Shown piece by piece: positions 27,975 through 37,748 of a stretch of 64,000 bases of DNA. The DNA comes from Pontibacter sp. FD36 (lineage in GTDB: Bacteria > Bacteroidota > Bacteroidia > Cytophagales > Hymenobacteraceae). Both the position numbers and the translations under genes were made by a program. Position 1 is the stretch's first letter, and every line of letters begins with the position of its first letter. The notes beneath the pieces are model-generated. The model was not told where the DNA came from. It did no database searches and saw nothing but the letters and a program-made list of their open reading frames with translations. Location of the stretch: the NCBI RefSeq assembly GCF_015686655.1, contig NZ_JADPMP010000012.1, positions 62,001 through 126,000 of the forward strand, written 5' to 3'.

Positions 27975-29387
27975 ATGAAAACTTTAGCACGCGAACAAAA
28001 GCTGCAGCACCTCTATTGGCGGGCTGGCTTTGGCCTACCTTTCAAGCCTGATCAGGCTAGTCCTGCAATCAAAAATGCCGTGCGCGGACTGCTTCGCCAG
28101 TCGGGCCATGCTGAGTCCCTTCAGGTAGCGCTTCCGCGCACAGAAACGACACTGCAGGCTGATGCGCAGAATGCCGAAATGCGTCTGCTGCGGCAGCGGG
28201 AAAGGCAACAGGGCTTTGTGCTGCTCAATAATTCCTGGCTACAGCAAATGACTACTTCCGAAGCCCAGCTGCGGGAGAAGATGACGCTTTTCTGGCACGG
28301 GCACTTTGCCTGTCGCCTTCGGGAGCCCCGTATTGCTTTGCTGCAGCATAACACGCTACGCGATCATGCCTTGGGTAAATTCCCTAACCTGCTGCTGGCC
28401 ATCTCCAAAGACCCCGGCATGCTGCAGTTTCTCAACAATCAACAAAACCGCAAACAGCGCCCTAACGAGAACTTCGCCCGTGAACTACTCGAGCTTTTCA
28501 CGCTGGGCCGCGGACACTATACCGAACAGGACATTAAAGAAGCCGCCCGCGCCTTTACCGGATGGTCCTACAATCCGCAGGGCGAGTTTGTGTTCCGTGC
28601 GCGTCAACACGACCGGGGTAAGAAAACCTTTATGGGGAAGCGGGGGAGTTTTGGCGGAGAGGAGATCCTGCAAATAGTCGTTGAAAACCCACGCACAGCT
28701 GAATTCCTGACGGAGAAGCTCTACGCCTTCTTTGTAAGCGATACACCACATCCGGAGCGAATCCGAACGTTAAGCACTTATTTCTACAATACAGGCTACG
28801 ACATCCCTAAGCTGCTGGAGAAGATCTTTACAGCGAAGTGGTTTTATGGACCAGATGTGGTGGGAAGCAAGATAAAATCACCGATCGAGCTGCTGGCTGG
28901 TTTGCAGCGGCAGTTTGACGTGACTTATACCGATGGCCGCAGTCCGCTGGTACTACAGCGGGCGCTGGGGCAGGAGCTGTTCAGGCCCCCGAATGTGAGC
29001 GGCTGGTCCGGTGGCCGCAACTGGATCGACAGCTCTACACTCGCTTTCCGATTGCGCATCGGGCCTTCTTTGCTGCAGGATGCGGCACTGGAGGTGAACC
29101 TGAAACCGGACGACGATTCCGAACCAACCGCACCCCGCAGGCGCCGACAGGATGGGATACGGATTGTGCGTGCCAAAGCCAACCTGAACGGTCTGCAGCA
29201 GCAGTTGCAGCAAGTGAAGGACCGGGAGCTGATCGACAAACTAAGCCAGAAGCTGCTACAGGTGCCCCTGCGACCGGAAACGGCAGCGCTGCTCACGCAA
29301 CACATACCTTCGGGAGCAGCACACGCCGATAAAGTGACGCTACTGACGCTGCGGCTGCTTTCTTTACCTGAGTACCAGTTATGCTAG
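27975..29387 (+). CDS. DUF1800 domain protein
   Basis: With the start at 27975 the protein has 470 residues and opens with LQHLYWRAGFG, the usual beginning of DUF1800; the ORF start twelve codons earlier lacks support. Further hallmarks are LREKMTLFWHGHFACR, NENFARELLELFTLGRGHYTE, AARAFTGWSY, and RPPNVSGWSGGRNWID near the C-terminus. DUF1800 function is unknown, but it is nearly always paired with a DUF1501 protein, as here 24 bp downstream. The pair is probably exported or surface-related; no signal peptide is evident in this member. Confidence 0.92.
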   Translation: MKTLAREQKLQHLYWRAGFGLPFKPDQASPAIKNAVRGLLRQSGHAESLQVALPRTETTLQADAQNAEMRLLRQRERQQGFVLLNNSWLQQMTTSEAQLREKMTLFWHGHFACRLREPRIALLQHNTLRDHALGKFPNLLLAISKDPGMLQFLNNQQNRKQRPNENFARELLELFTLGRGHYTEQDIKEAARAFTGWSYNPQGEFVFRARQHDRGKKTFMGKRGSFGGEEILQIVVENPRTAEFLTEKLYAFFVSDTPHPERIRTLSTYFYNTGYDIPKLLEKIFTAKWFYGPDVVGSKIKSPIELLAGLQRQFDVTYTDGRSPLVLQRALGQELFRPPNVSGWSGGRNWIDSSTLAFRLRIGPSLLQDAALEVNLKPDDDSEPTAPRRRRQDGIRIVRAKANLNGLQQQLQQVKDRELIDKLSQKLLQVPLRPETAALLTQHIPSGAAHADKVTLLTLRLLSLPEYQLC

Positions 29388-29411
29388 TTTTCCACCGCTC
29401 ACTAATGCACT

Positions 29412-30623
29412 ATGGCAACTAATTCCAGAAGAGAATTTATCAAAATGTCGGCACTGGCCTCAGGTATGCTGCTGGTACCAAATTTTTTGCACGGCCTGGA
29501 CCGTAGCGGACTGCCGCTGCTGGGCAACTCCAACGGCAAAAGGCTGGTCGTAGTACAGCTCAGCGGCGGTAACGATGGCCTGAATACGGTGGTGCCATAC
29601 CAGAATGACCTGTATTACAAAGCACGGCCTACCCTGGCTATACCTTCCCGTGAAGTGCTCACCCTGGAAAAAGGACTCGGGCTGAATCCGGCGATGGAAA
29701 AGATGCGCCTCCTTTACGACCAGGGCTACGTGTCAGTTCTCAACAGTGTGGGCTATCCCAACCCGGACCGTTCGCACTTCCGCTCCATGGACATCTGGCA
29801 CTCAGCCAGCGCCTCTGATGAGTACCTGAGCACCGGCTGGCTGGGCCGTTACCTCGACAGCTTGTCTGGCCCCTCTGCCAACTATGCGGCTATTGAAGTG
29901 GACGATACACTCAGTCTGGCGCTGAAAGGGGAGCGGTACACAGGTATAGCGGTGCAGGATGTGAAGCGCTTCTTTCAGGCTACCAACGATCAGTTCCTGA
30001 AGCAGGCGGCTCAGTTGCATGCGGAAGAGCACTCGCACCACCAAGTGGACTATCTTTACAAAACACTTATCGATACGCAGCAATCGGCTGGATACCTGCA
30101 GGAGAAGACCAAGGTATACCGCAGCAAAAAAGAGTACCCGAACGGCGAGTTTGCCCGCCACCTGAAGACCATTGCCGAGCTGATCGCCTCGGGTGTGGAG
30201 TCACGGGTATACTATGCCTCGCTCACCGGTTTCGATACGCATGTGCGGCAGGCTGGGCAGCAGGCTAACCTGTTACGGGAGCTCTCAGAGGGGCTGTACA
30301 GCTTTGTGAAAGACCTGAAGCAGCAGCAGGAGTTTGACAATACCCTGATCATGGTGTTTTCGGAGTTTGGAAGAAGAGTGGCTCAGAATGCCAGCAACGG
30401 CACAGACCACGGCACGGCCAACAACCTTTTCCTGATCGGAGGGAAACTAAAGCAGGCGGGCATTTATAACGAAGGACCCAATCTGCAGGACCTCGACCAG
30501 GGCGACCTCCGCTATAGCATCGATTTCCGGAATATCTATGCGACTCTGCTGAACAACTGGCTGAACGGAAACGCAGCAGGAATACTGGGTGATAAAACCC
30601 AACTGCTACCGGGACTCGTGTAA
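29412..30623 (+). CDS. DUF1501 domain protein with Tat-type signal
   Basis: The 403-residue protein begins with a twin-arginine signal (SRREFIKMSALASGMLL, R6-R7). The DUF1501 fold belongs to the alkaline phosphatase/sulfatase superfamily; visible segments are LVVVQLSGGNDGLNTVVPY, NPDRSHFRSMDIWHSA, YASLTGFDTHVRQAGQQANLL and MVFSEFGRRVAQNASNGTDHGTAN. Asp/His residues in the last two are likely metal ligands. It forms an operon with the DUF1800 gene and ends in a strong terminator. Substrate unknown. Confidence 0.93.
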   Translation: MATNSRREFIKMSALASGMLLVPNFLHGLDRSGLPLLGNSNGKRLVVVQLSGGNDGLNTVVPYQNDLYYKARPTLAIPSREVLTLEKGLGLNPAMEKMRLLYDQGYVSVLNSVGYPNPDRSHFRSMDIWHSASASDEYLSTGWLGRYLDSLSGPSANYAAIEVDDTLSLALKGERYTGIAVQDVKRFFQATNDQFLKQAAQLHAEEHSHHQVDYLYKTLIDTQQSAGYLQEKTKVYRSKKEYPNGEFARHLKTIAELIASGVESRVYYASLTGFDTHVRQAGQQANLLRELSEGLYSFVKDLKQQQEFDNTLIMVFSEFGRRVAQNASNGTDHGTANNLFLIGGKLKQAGIYNEGPNLQDLDQGDLRYSIDFRNIYATLLNNWLNGNAAGILGDKTQLLPGLV

Positions 30624-30633
30624 GATACAGACA

Positions 30634-30670
30634 CAAAAAAGCCCGCTGCTTCAACAACAGCGGGCTTTTT
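30634..30670. terminator. Bidirectional terminator
   Basis: AAAAAAGCCCGCTG pairs with CAGCGGGCTTTTT (arms about 30635-30648 and 30658-30670) around a short loop, with A and T runs on both sides. It serves the DUF1501 gene and the converging MG2-plug gene. Confidence 0.85.
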
Positions 30671-30686
30671 GCAGGTATAAACTCTG

Positions 30687-33155
30687 TTACGGATTTGCTT
30701 TTCCCAAACTTACGTTGAAGGTGCTTACACCCCGACCAGGCTTACCGGCATCGGATATACCTTCGGCAATGGCTCGGTAGGTCGTGTTGCGGTCAGCGGC
30801 GTAGAACGTAACTGTCGCTTTGCCTGCTGCATCCGTCTGCACGCTTGGGTTCCAGTACAGCGTGGTGCGCAGGTCGGGCTCGCGGCTGGCCGGTGTCTTG
30901 CCATCATAAACAGGACTATAGAACTCCCGTGTCTTGCTGTAGCCCTGTGCGCGGTGTATGATGATGTACTTTCCAGGCTCCACTTCCTGCATCGCCTCAC
31001 CACCCTGACGGGTATACAGTGCAATCACACCACCCGAAGCACGACCGCCATACAGACTGGCGCTGGCCGGATCTTTCAGGATCTCGATGCGGCTGATGTC
31101 AAACTGGTTCAGTTGGGACGTGATGCCCTCTTCGACAGGCATGCCATCGATCAGGTATAGCGGAGCGGTTCTGCTGCCACGGATGCGCGCCCTGAAATCG
31201 TTCGGACCGGCACGGTATACCTGCACACCAGCCACTCGCCCTTGCAAGGATTCGATAATGTTACCGGATGGGGCAGCCGGAAGATCCTTCACATCAATCA
31301 CCGCATCTGCCCTTCGGTGCAGCTTAAAGGGCTGTATCATGTCCGCTTCACCCTGAATCTCCACATCCTTCAGCAAAATGCCTTTCAGCGTCAGGTCAGC
31401 GTTTACCTCGTCAGCAGCCGCCATTTCTACTTTTCCGGCGGTTAGCAGATCCGGGCTGGCACTGGCCACCAGTTCCTCACCTTGCGGGGCAAATATAGCC
31501 GGCAGTTTTGGCTGGTATTCCTGCTCGTCGATCTTAACTTGCAAATGCTTGCGACGGCCGCGGGCATCGGTACCCTGCACCACCATATCAGCAGCGCCGG
31601 TATAGTCAAATCCTTCGAAGGCAAACCGGCCGTCTTTATCAGTTTCGGTAGTGATAAAGGCCAGGTGCTGTCCTTTCAGGTATAGCAGCGCTTCGCCTCC
31701 TTTCACCGGCTTGCCTCTGTCAGTAAGCAAGGTGCCGCGTACAGCGAGTTCCGTCTCCGGGCTATGCTTCAGCTCAGGAAACTCACCCTTGGCCGCTTGC
31801 TGCCAGGCAAAGCGGCGCCAGCCCTGCGTCATCAGCAGGTAAGAGAGAGCCTCCTGTCGGACTGCGTCACCATCTTCAAAGTAATAGCCCGGATTCTGCA
31901 CGTAGCCGCGCAGGTCGGAGGTTAGCAGCAGGTAGGCATTGATGTTGAGTCCCTGCAGTTCCGGTGTCACAAGTTCATCGTCGGTAATGGCCAGCGAAAA
32001 ATCAGTAGAAACCGGCTTGCCCTGCTTATCGCGGGCCAGTACCTGCATCGTCACGCGCTCACGTCCCGCATAGGTTTTCTTGTCCGTCGTCAGGCTAATA
32101 TCCAGGTTGTCGTTGTTGTCAATAAATACCAGACGCTCTGCCAGTGGCTCCCCGTTGGCGGTGGCCAGGTTGAAGCGGGCTATACCTGTCGGGAAGTCCG
32201 CTTTGGGAATTTGTTTGCTGAACGTCTGGCCTGGCTGCAGACTGATCTGCTCGGCGTACTGCACCGCATCGCGGCTTATACCTGTCAGCACCAGCGACTG
32301 ACGGCTGGAGGCATTTCCTGTAATTTGCACCTGTACCTGATCAGGGTTGGCCGTCTCGTTCACGCGCAGCACATAGCCTGTAGCTTTTGGCTCCGGTAAG
32401 GTATACTCAGTTTTGCTGCCGTCTTCAAAAGTCACCCGGGCCTTGTAACGCTGTCCCTGCTGCGGTTGCAGCGCAAAGGCACCCATACCCAGGTGCGAGT
32501 CTTTGAAGTCAAACAGCTTCTGGTTCTGCGCGTCGTGCACTGCGCCTGACACCGCTATACCTGTTCCGTCGGGTTTGGTGGCTTTAAAGGCTACACGGCT
32601 TTGCACACCCTGCACTAAATCACCACCCTCCGGGAAAAACTGCAGATCGATTTTCTGCGCGGTCTTATCCTGCTTTTCTGTCGGTGCTTTTTCGCCTATG
32701 ATGCTGATCTCTTTCCGGAAGAAGCTCTCTTCACCGAAATTGCGCATCCACTGGGTATAGGCAGTTAGGGTATACTGTCCGACTGGCAAGTTTGCCGGCA
32801 GAATAATGTCGCCATTGGCTTTGCCGTTCTCAGCCTTCAGTTTCAGGCGCTGCACGGCTTCGTTATTGGCGTTGAGCAAGTCCACGTAAAGCACATTACT
32901 TTTTGCAGTTGGCTGCAGACTGGCTGCGTCTACTACATAGCCTTTGAGCCAGATCTGCTGGCCCGGTGTGTAACGTGGCTTGTCTAAGTGCAGGTATACC
33001 TTCTCAGGGGCATATTGCGTGCGCCAGCTCGCGAGGTGCGTCTCCAACTTCTGGAGCAGGTCCGTTTGCGGACTGACGAAGGCCATCGACACCAATGCCA
33101 GCAACAGTGCCGGCACCAGATAGGCCCATTTTTTAGTTATTTTATCTCTGATCAT
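30687..33155 (-). CDS. MG2 / TonB-plug domain surface protein without a barrel
   Basis: The 822-residue protein has a signal-like hydrophobic segment (about 11-29), an alpha-2-macroglobulin MG2-like domain (VYLHLDKPRYTPGQQIWLKGYVVD, about 55-150), several further beta-sandwich segments, a carboxypeptidase-regulatory-like stretch (about 480-560) and then a TonB receptor plug domain (NIIESLQGRVAGVQVYR to ILKDPASASLYGGRASGGVI, about 630-720). The protein ends about 100 residues after the plug with no 22-strand barrel, so it is not a transporter by itself. Such MG2-plug proteins are found across Bacteroidota without an assigned function. Confidence 0.85.
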   Translation of the reverse strand: MIRDKITKKWAYLVPALLLALVSMAFVSPQTDLLQKLETHLASWRTQYAPEKVYLHLDKPRYTPGQQIWLKGYVVDAASLQPTAKSNVLYVDLLNANNEAVQRLKLKAENGKANGDIILPANLPVGQYTLTAYTQWMRNFGEESFFRKEISIIGEKAPTEKQDKTAQKIDLQFFPEGGDLVQGVQSRVAFKATKPDGTGIAVSGAVHDAQNQKLFDFKDSHLGMGAFALQPQQGQRYKARVTFEDGSKTEYTLPEPKATGYVLRVNETANPDQVQVQITGNASSRQSLVLTGISRDAVQYAEQISLQPGQTFSKQIPKADFPTGIARFNLATANGEPLAERLVFIDNNDNLDISLTTDKKTYAGRERVTMQVLARDKQGKPVSTDFSLAITDDELVTPELQGLNINAYLLLTSDLRGYVQNPGYYFEDGDAVRQEALSYLLMTQGWRRFAWQQAAKGEFPELKHSPETELAVRGTLLTDRGKPVKGGEALLYLKGQHLAFITTETDKDGRFAFEGFDYTGAADMVVQGTDARGRRKHLQVKIDEQEYQPKLPAIFAPQGEELVASASPDLLTAGKVEMAAADEVNADLTLKGILLKDVEIQGEADMIQPFKLHRRADAVIDVKDLPAAPSGNIIESLQGRVAGVQVYRAGPNDFRARIRGSRTAPLYLIDGMPVEEGITSQLNQFDISRIEILKDPASASLYGGRASGGVIALYTRQGGEAMQEVEPGKYIIIHRAQGYSKTREFYSPVYDGKTPASREPDLRTTLYWNPSVQTDAAGKATVTFYAADRNTTYRAIAEGISDAGKPGRGVSTFNVSLGKANP

Positions 33156-33274
33156 ATCGTCCTCTCTTTCTAAAACATCTCTTCTTTATCAACAAAAACA
33201 AGTGCAATAATCATTCCTCAAAATTATATGCCATTGACTCTTTTCGGGAGGGTGAAACATCATGATTTATGCCG

Positions 33275-34420
33275 CTAGAGCAGCAGGGAATCAATGCGAT
33301 TGGCCTGAACCATGTTCTCGCAATCAGACCAGCTGAAGATGGTAAACCTGCCATCCTGTGAGGCAACCAGTGCAATGGCGTCGCGCTGGTCGTGCACGAA
33401 TTGGGCGGCTGACAAATGCCTGGTGCCACCGCTCAAAGTGGGCTGGTCGATCATGGCTTCGCCCCCGATCACTGGTTCTGTCAGGATCAGCTTATCTACT
33501 GGCGTGCTGCCTTGTTTGCGGGTTATTTTGGCGCCGAAAGCATACAGCTCATATTTATCGCTGATAATGGTGGCACCGTCTACGGCTGTGAGGCCGGCCA
33601 TAGCTTCTATGGCTCTCCCGAGCTCGTCCTGCCAGTTGGAGTTTTCGCCGTCCTTTTCTTCTTTCTGTTTCATCAGATCCGTCAGTTCAGAATAGACGGG
33701 GCCCACGGCATACCGCATAGGGTGCCGGATGGAGGTGCGCCAGGTGTCAGAGCCAGCAGGTACCACCAGCAGGATGCCGCCTCGCTTGTGGGAGCGCATC
33801 GACACAGCCAGCTGCACCAGTACGTTGAGCGATTTGTTCCAGACGCTCAGGGAGCTGAAGCCCAGCAGTGAGGTCAGCACATCAGGACAGTTCGGCAAAT
33901 GGGAGCTTGGTTCGTTCACGATCTTCACCTGATCGCCCATCAGCACGGCCACGTTCACAAACTTGCCAAAGCCATCCTGCCTGCGGTGCTTGATTACCAG
34001 CAAACCGGGCTCTGACACATCCAGCACAAAGCAAAAGTTAGGGATACTGCGGGTAGTCCCCCAGATATGAAGGTAGTCTCCCTCGTACCATACGCCCAGG
34101 TGTATGCCCTGCCGCTCCACACCCGGACCAAGCTTGGTCAGCACGGCAGGGGACAGGGTTAGGTGATGCTCGAACAACAAGGGCTGTTCGGTCTGTTCGG
34201 GCGGTAGAAAGGCAAGGGATATTTTAGGGGATTGGCCTTCTTCCCGGCGCAGGCTCGCCCAGAAAGCGGCATCGATCATGGTTTCGATGATGCGGGCAGG
34301 CGGTACGGTGGCCAGGTTGTTACTGTTTAGTTTTTTTGCTGCTTCTATCTGGGTTGTGAAATGGTCTTCTGCTATCTGAGCCACCTCACGTGCGGCCTTG
34401 TATGTCGATTTGCCAATCAT
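33275..34420 (-). CDS. DACNV-type protein with divergent diadenylate cyclase (DisA_N-like) domain
   Basis: A start at 34420 gives 381 residues beginning MIGKSTYKAAREV; the longer ORF adds 30 residues over DNA that holds an AGGTATA motif. The N-terminal about 230 residues look like a sensor region (DACNV type, recalled rather than searched). The C-terminal part resembles a DAC domain: VDGATIISD supplies the DGA motif and GGTRHLSAAQFVHDQRDAIALVAS aligns with the family's GTRHRAA segment. The usual RHR is RHL, so c-di-AMP synthesis is possible but not assured. No c-di-AMP phosphodiesterase is nearby. Confidence 0.65.
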   Translation of the reverse strand: MIGKSTYKAAREVAQIAEDHFTTQIEAAKKLNSNNLATVPPARIIETMIDAAFWASLRREEGQSPKISLAFLPPEQTEQPLLFEHHLTLSPAVLTKLGPGVERQGIHLGVWYEGDYLHIWGTTRSIPNFCFVLDVSEPGLLVIKHRRQDGFGKFVNVAVLMGDQVKIVNEPSSHLPNCPDVLTSLLGFSSLSVWNKSLNVLVQLAVSMRSHKRGGILLVVPAGSDTWRTSIRHPMRYAVGPVYSELTDLMKQKEEKDGENSNWQDELGRAIEAMAGLTAVDGATIISDKYELYAFGAKITRKQGSTPVDKLILTEPVIGGEAMIDQPTLSGGTRHLSAAQFVHDQRDAIALVASQDGRFTIFSWSDCENMVQANRIDSLLL

Positions 34421-34535
34421 GTCTGTTCTCGCTTTACAGGTATAGCCGGTAGGGTTCTGGTTTTTTATACGGTGCACAGCACAAAAACCGATAGATTCCT
34501 TCAAATGCAAGAGTTGACGTAGTCAGGTATAGCCA

Positions 34536-34579
34536 TAAAAAAGCACAGCCGCTGCAGAATATCTGCAACGGCTGTGCTA
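34536..34579 (-). terminator. Terminator after the M28 peptidase gene
   Basis: On the minus strand TAGCACAGCCGTTGCAG pairs with CTGCAGCGGCTGTGCT (plus-strand arms about 34542-34556 and 34563-34577, one mismatch) and is followed by a run of six T residues. An exact CAGGTATAGC copy lies at 34524-34533 beyond it. Confidence 0.8.
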
Positions 34580-34613
34580 AATAAACCAGGTATATTACCT
34601 GCTTTTGGATGTC

Positions 34614-36215
34614 TTAGTCAAGACCACCTTTGCGGGTAGCAGGTCTTGCCTGTGGCCAGCTCATCTGCTCACCAGTGCGCGGGTTCACTGGCATCACACT
34701 GCGCTCACGCGGTACCAGCTCCGGCTCTTCGCTGGCCATGTAAGCCAGGATAGCGGTCAGGATCACGTTGCTGCGCACATCATCGAACACGATCTTGTCG
34801 TACGTGTCGCGGTTGGTGTGCCAGGTATAGTTGCCATAAGACCAGCTCAGAGAGCTCAGCATGAAGGCAGGTACATCATGCGGAATGAAAGAAGCGTGGT
34901 CAGAACCGCCGCCACCCGGGAAGCCAGGGTAAGAGGTCTGGATGTCTTTGGTGATCTCACGCGGAACAGCGTTCAGCCAACGACCCATGTAGTCGTAAGC
35001 ATGCAGGAAGCCCTGGCCAGAGATGTTGGCCACGCGACCAGTACCGTTGTCCTGATTAAGCACCGCCTGTGTGTTCTTTACAATCTCCGGATGATCTTCC
35101 ACGAAAGCACGCGAACCGTTCAGGCCCTGCTCTTCGCTACCCCAGTGACCTACCAGGATCGTACGCTTCGGGTTCGGGTATACCTGCTTCAGAATGCGCA
35201 TTACTTCCATCATCAGGATCGTGCCCGTGCCGTTGTCTGTAGCACCGGTAGCGCCATCCCAGGAGTCAAAGTGAGCTGACAGGATCACATACTCGTCAGG
35301 CTTCTCAGAGCCTTTGATCTCAGCGATCGTGTTGAATGTAGGCACCGGCTTCTTAGCGTGCTTCGACTCAGCTACCACTTTGATACGTGGCTTGCTGCCG
35401 TTTTCGGCCAGGCGGTATAGCATACCATAATCTTCCAGAGAAAGATCTACAGTAGGAATCTTCTTGGTATAGGCACTGAAGATTTTGTTCACGCCAAAAC
35501 CCTGTGACCAGTTCGACATCGCGATACCGGCAGCACCAGCGTTCTCCAACGCAACAGGAAGCGTACGGGCGGTTTTGCCAGTAGCGGCAATGCGCTTGCG
35601 GTAAGCCTCGTTCTGCTCGTCACGCACTTTTTTCATTTTCTCGAAAGACTCCTCCGTCGCAAACTCTTTCCAGTTGTACTCCGGACGGCCGCTTGGCTGG
35701 TTCATCGAGATCATAACTATTTTGCCTTTCACACTTGGCAACCAGCGCTGGAAAGCAAGGGAGTCAGCGAAATCAGGCATCGTAATCACCTCAGCTGTTA
35801 TACCTTTAGAAGACGTAGACGGGCTCCAGGCCAGCTGCATCCCTTCCAGAGACTGTACACGCGGGTGCACCATATCGATGTGTGTAATGCCGCGTTCCCA
35901 GCCGCGCCACTCACCGTAGTTTTCAATACGGGCGTCGATGCCCCAGCCTTTGTACTTGTTCACGGCCCAGTCGGCTGCCTCTTTCATCTGCGGCGTACCT
36001 ACCAGACGTGGTCCTACGCCATCCATCAGCTCGTGGCCCAGCTGCTCGAGCTGTGAGTTCTCGGTAGCCATTTTGATGATGTTCTGGATAACAGGATCCT
36101 GCTTTTGTTGTGACTGTGCCTGCTGCTGTTGCGGTCGCTGCGCGAATGTTGCGCTGCTCACACCGCCTGAAAGCATCAGGGCCAGGGCCAAAATGCGAAT
36201 AGGGTGTTTCTTCAT
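34614..36215 (-). CDS. Secreted M28-family metallopeptidase
   Basis: The 533-residue protein has a signal peptide (MKKHPIRILALALMLSGG, cleavage near TFAQ), a Gln-rich linker, a peptidase region interrupted by a PA-type insertion (about 130-260), and a di-zinc catalytic core. Likely metal ligands and base are H315 (SAHFDSWDG), D327 (ATDNGTG), E361/E362 (GSEEQG), D389 (NQDNG) and H466 (YTWHTNRD). It should act as an aminopeptidase or carboxypeptidase in the periplasm or outside the cell. It has its own terminator and appears monocistronic. Confidence 0.92.
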   Translation of the reverse strand: MKKHPIRILALALMLSGGVSSATFAQRPQQQQAQSQQKQDPVIQNIIKMATENSQLEQLGHELMDGVGPRLVGTPQMKEAADWAVNKYKGWGIDARIENYGEWRGWERGITHIDMVHPRVQSLEGMQLAWSPSTSSKGITAEVITMPDFADSLAFQRWLPSVKGKIVMISMNQPSGRPEYNWKEFATEESFEKMKKVRDEQNEAYRKRIAATGKTARTLPVALENAGAAGIAMSNWSQGFGVNKIFSAYTKKIPTVDLSLEDYGMLYRLAENGSKPRIKVVAESKHAKKPVPTFNTIAEIKGSEKPDEYVILSAHFDSWDGATGATDNGTGTILMMEVMRILKQVYPNPKRTILVGHWGSEEQGLNGSRAFVEDHPEIVKNTQAVLNQDNGTGRVANISGQGFLHAYDYMGRWLNAVPREITKDIQTSYPGFPGGGGSDHASFIPHDVPAFMLSSLSWSYGNYTWHTNRDTYDKIVFDDVRSNVILTAILAYMASEEPELVPRERSVMPVNPRTGEQMSWPQARPATRKGGLD

Positions 36216-36371
36216 GGTTAATGTAAGGTATGGATTGTTTGTATGATATGTTAAGCTATGTCCGTTAAATATAGTAAATAAGTGCTATAGATGCCGACAC
36301 CGCTCAATAGACTCCCCGTGACGGCTTTGGTTTAAAGTCCCCCACAAATTTTGCAGGTATAGCACAGGTTT

Positions 36372-36941
36372 TTATTCTAAATCAAAGCTTTCGACTTCTG
36401 ATACACTTCCCGGCACAAACTCCTCCAGCCTTATATTTCCAATCCGGACACGCACCAGTCGCAGCGTCGGGAAGCCTACGGCGGCAGTCATTTTGCGGAC
36501 CTGCCTGTTCTTACCCTCCGAGATCGTGATCGCCACCCAACTGGTCGGGCCGTGGCGGTCGTCGCGGATGCGGCGACTGCGCTCCGGGAAATCCGGGGCG
36601 GCCTCGAGTCGGAAAGCGGTGCAGGGGCGGGTGCCGTACTGTTCGCCGTATAGCCCGATGGATACGCCTTCCTGCATTTGGGCGATGGCTTCGTCGGTGA
36701 TCAGGCCGTCTACCTGCGCATAGTATTCCTTTTCGACGTGCTTGCTGCGTACCTGTTCGCTCATCTTGCCGTCGGTGGTGAGCAACAGCAGACCCTCGCT
36801 GGCCTCATCCAGGCGACCGATAGCCATAGTGCCGGCCGGAAACTCGTACAATTCACCAAGCAGTTTCTGCTTTTTCTTATCTGTCACGAATTGACTGATG
36901 TAGCCGTAGGGTTTGTGCAAAATGAAATGCCGGTGCTGCAT
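36372..36941 (-). CDS. RluE-like rRNA/tRNA pseudouridine synthase
   Basis: The 189-residue protein belongs to the RsuA/RluE branch. The catalytic Asp is D45 in AIGRLDEASEGLLLLTTDG, and the family's GKNRQVRKMTAAVGFPTLRLVRVRIG is near the C-terminus. It lacks the N-terminal S4 domain, as RluE does; RluE modifies U2457 of 23S rRNA. The exact target here is inferred. It is a single gene with motif-rich spacers on both sides. Confidence 0.88.
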   Translation of the reverse strand: MQHRHFILHKPYGYISQFVTDKKKQKLLGELYEFPAGTMAIGRLDEASEGLLLLTTDGKMSEQVRSKHVEKEYYAQVDGLITDEAIAQMQEGVSIGLYGEQYGTRPCTAFRLEAAPDFPERSRRIRDDRHGPTSWVAITISEGKNRQVRKMTAAVGFPTLRLVRVRIGNIRLEEFVPGSVSEVESFDLE

Positions 36942-37301
36942 GTAAGCGAAAGTATAAAATCAGGGATAGATCGTCCCGCAAATTAGACAAAATGCCTGAT
37001 TTTATCGGCGAGCGCTGTAAAGTATAGCGCCCTGCCACCGTAATAGGACAATGAAAAGATGCGTTCGGGTACAATTGGTACAGGAGGCTATACCTGGCCC
37101 TTATTCAGCCTGGACTCTCGTTAGCCCCAGGTATTGGTTCCGCGTATAGAAGAAAGAAAAAGGCTGGGAGCGAGGCGCAAAACAGGTGATCAGGAGAACC
37201 ATCCAGTTGTTTCAGGCCCCATCCACTTCACTAATACTTGATTACATCAATTTATTTTGCTTCATTACATAGTTAATTAAGCGTCAAACTTTATAAACGC
37301 A
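36942..37301. other. Spacer between divergent units, no gene seen
   Basis: This 360-bp region separates the pseudouridine synthase from the TelA operon. It contains one exact GCTATACCTG motif (37087-37096) and becomes AT-rich over its last 90 bases, where the TelA operon promoter must lie. No convincing TTG/TAnnTTTG pair was found. Confidence 0.5.
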
Positions 37302-37739
37302 ATGCTTATTTTTTGGACATTCCTGATAGCGGCTCTTTTGGGGTACATCGTGGGACATTATATTATCCCGAACCGACAACTGCGCAAAGCGCTGCAGGAT
37401 GTACGGCAGCAATGTGCCCTGGCACTCGATGAAGGCAACAAGGGCGTGTACAAAACCATCGTGACAGAAGATGGTAAGTCCTCGGAACTGGTAGTGGAGG
37501 TACGCGAGCTGGCTATAACGAAAACAGGACAGGTGAAGGTGGAGTATCTGAGCGCTCAGTACCGCAACCCGGAGTTTAGAACACGCAAGGGCGATGCGCT
37601 GCTCAAAGAGGTGCGAGATCTTCTGGGCGAGTACCTGCCGCTGAACGAAATAGAGTGGTACGAGCAGACGGATCGGCACGAGCGCATCAAAAAGTATTTA
37701 GACTCTTTAGACCTAATCAATCACAACCTTTTTAGGTAA
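37302..37739 (+). CDS. Small membrane-anchored protein of TelA operon, unknown
   Basis: The 145-residue protein has one N-terminal transmembrane helix (about 3-20, LIFWTFLIAALLGYIVGHYI) and a charged cytoplasmic domain with KTIVTEDGKSSELVVEVRELAITKTGQVKVEYLSA and a helical C-terminus. I do not recognise the family. It is the first gene of a four-gene unit and ends 9 bp before telA, so it is likely to work with the TelA-like protein at the membrane. Confidence 0.75.
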   Translation: MLIFWTFLIAALLGYIVGHYIIPNRQLRKALQDVRQQCALALDEGNKGVYKTIVTEDGKSSELVVEVRELAITKTGQVKVEYLSAQYRNPEFRTRKGDALLKEVRDLLGEYLPLNEIEWYEQTDRHERIKKYLDSLDLINHNLFR

Positions 37740-37748
37740 TAAAACAAG

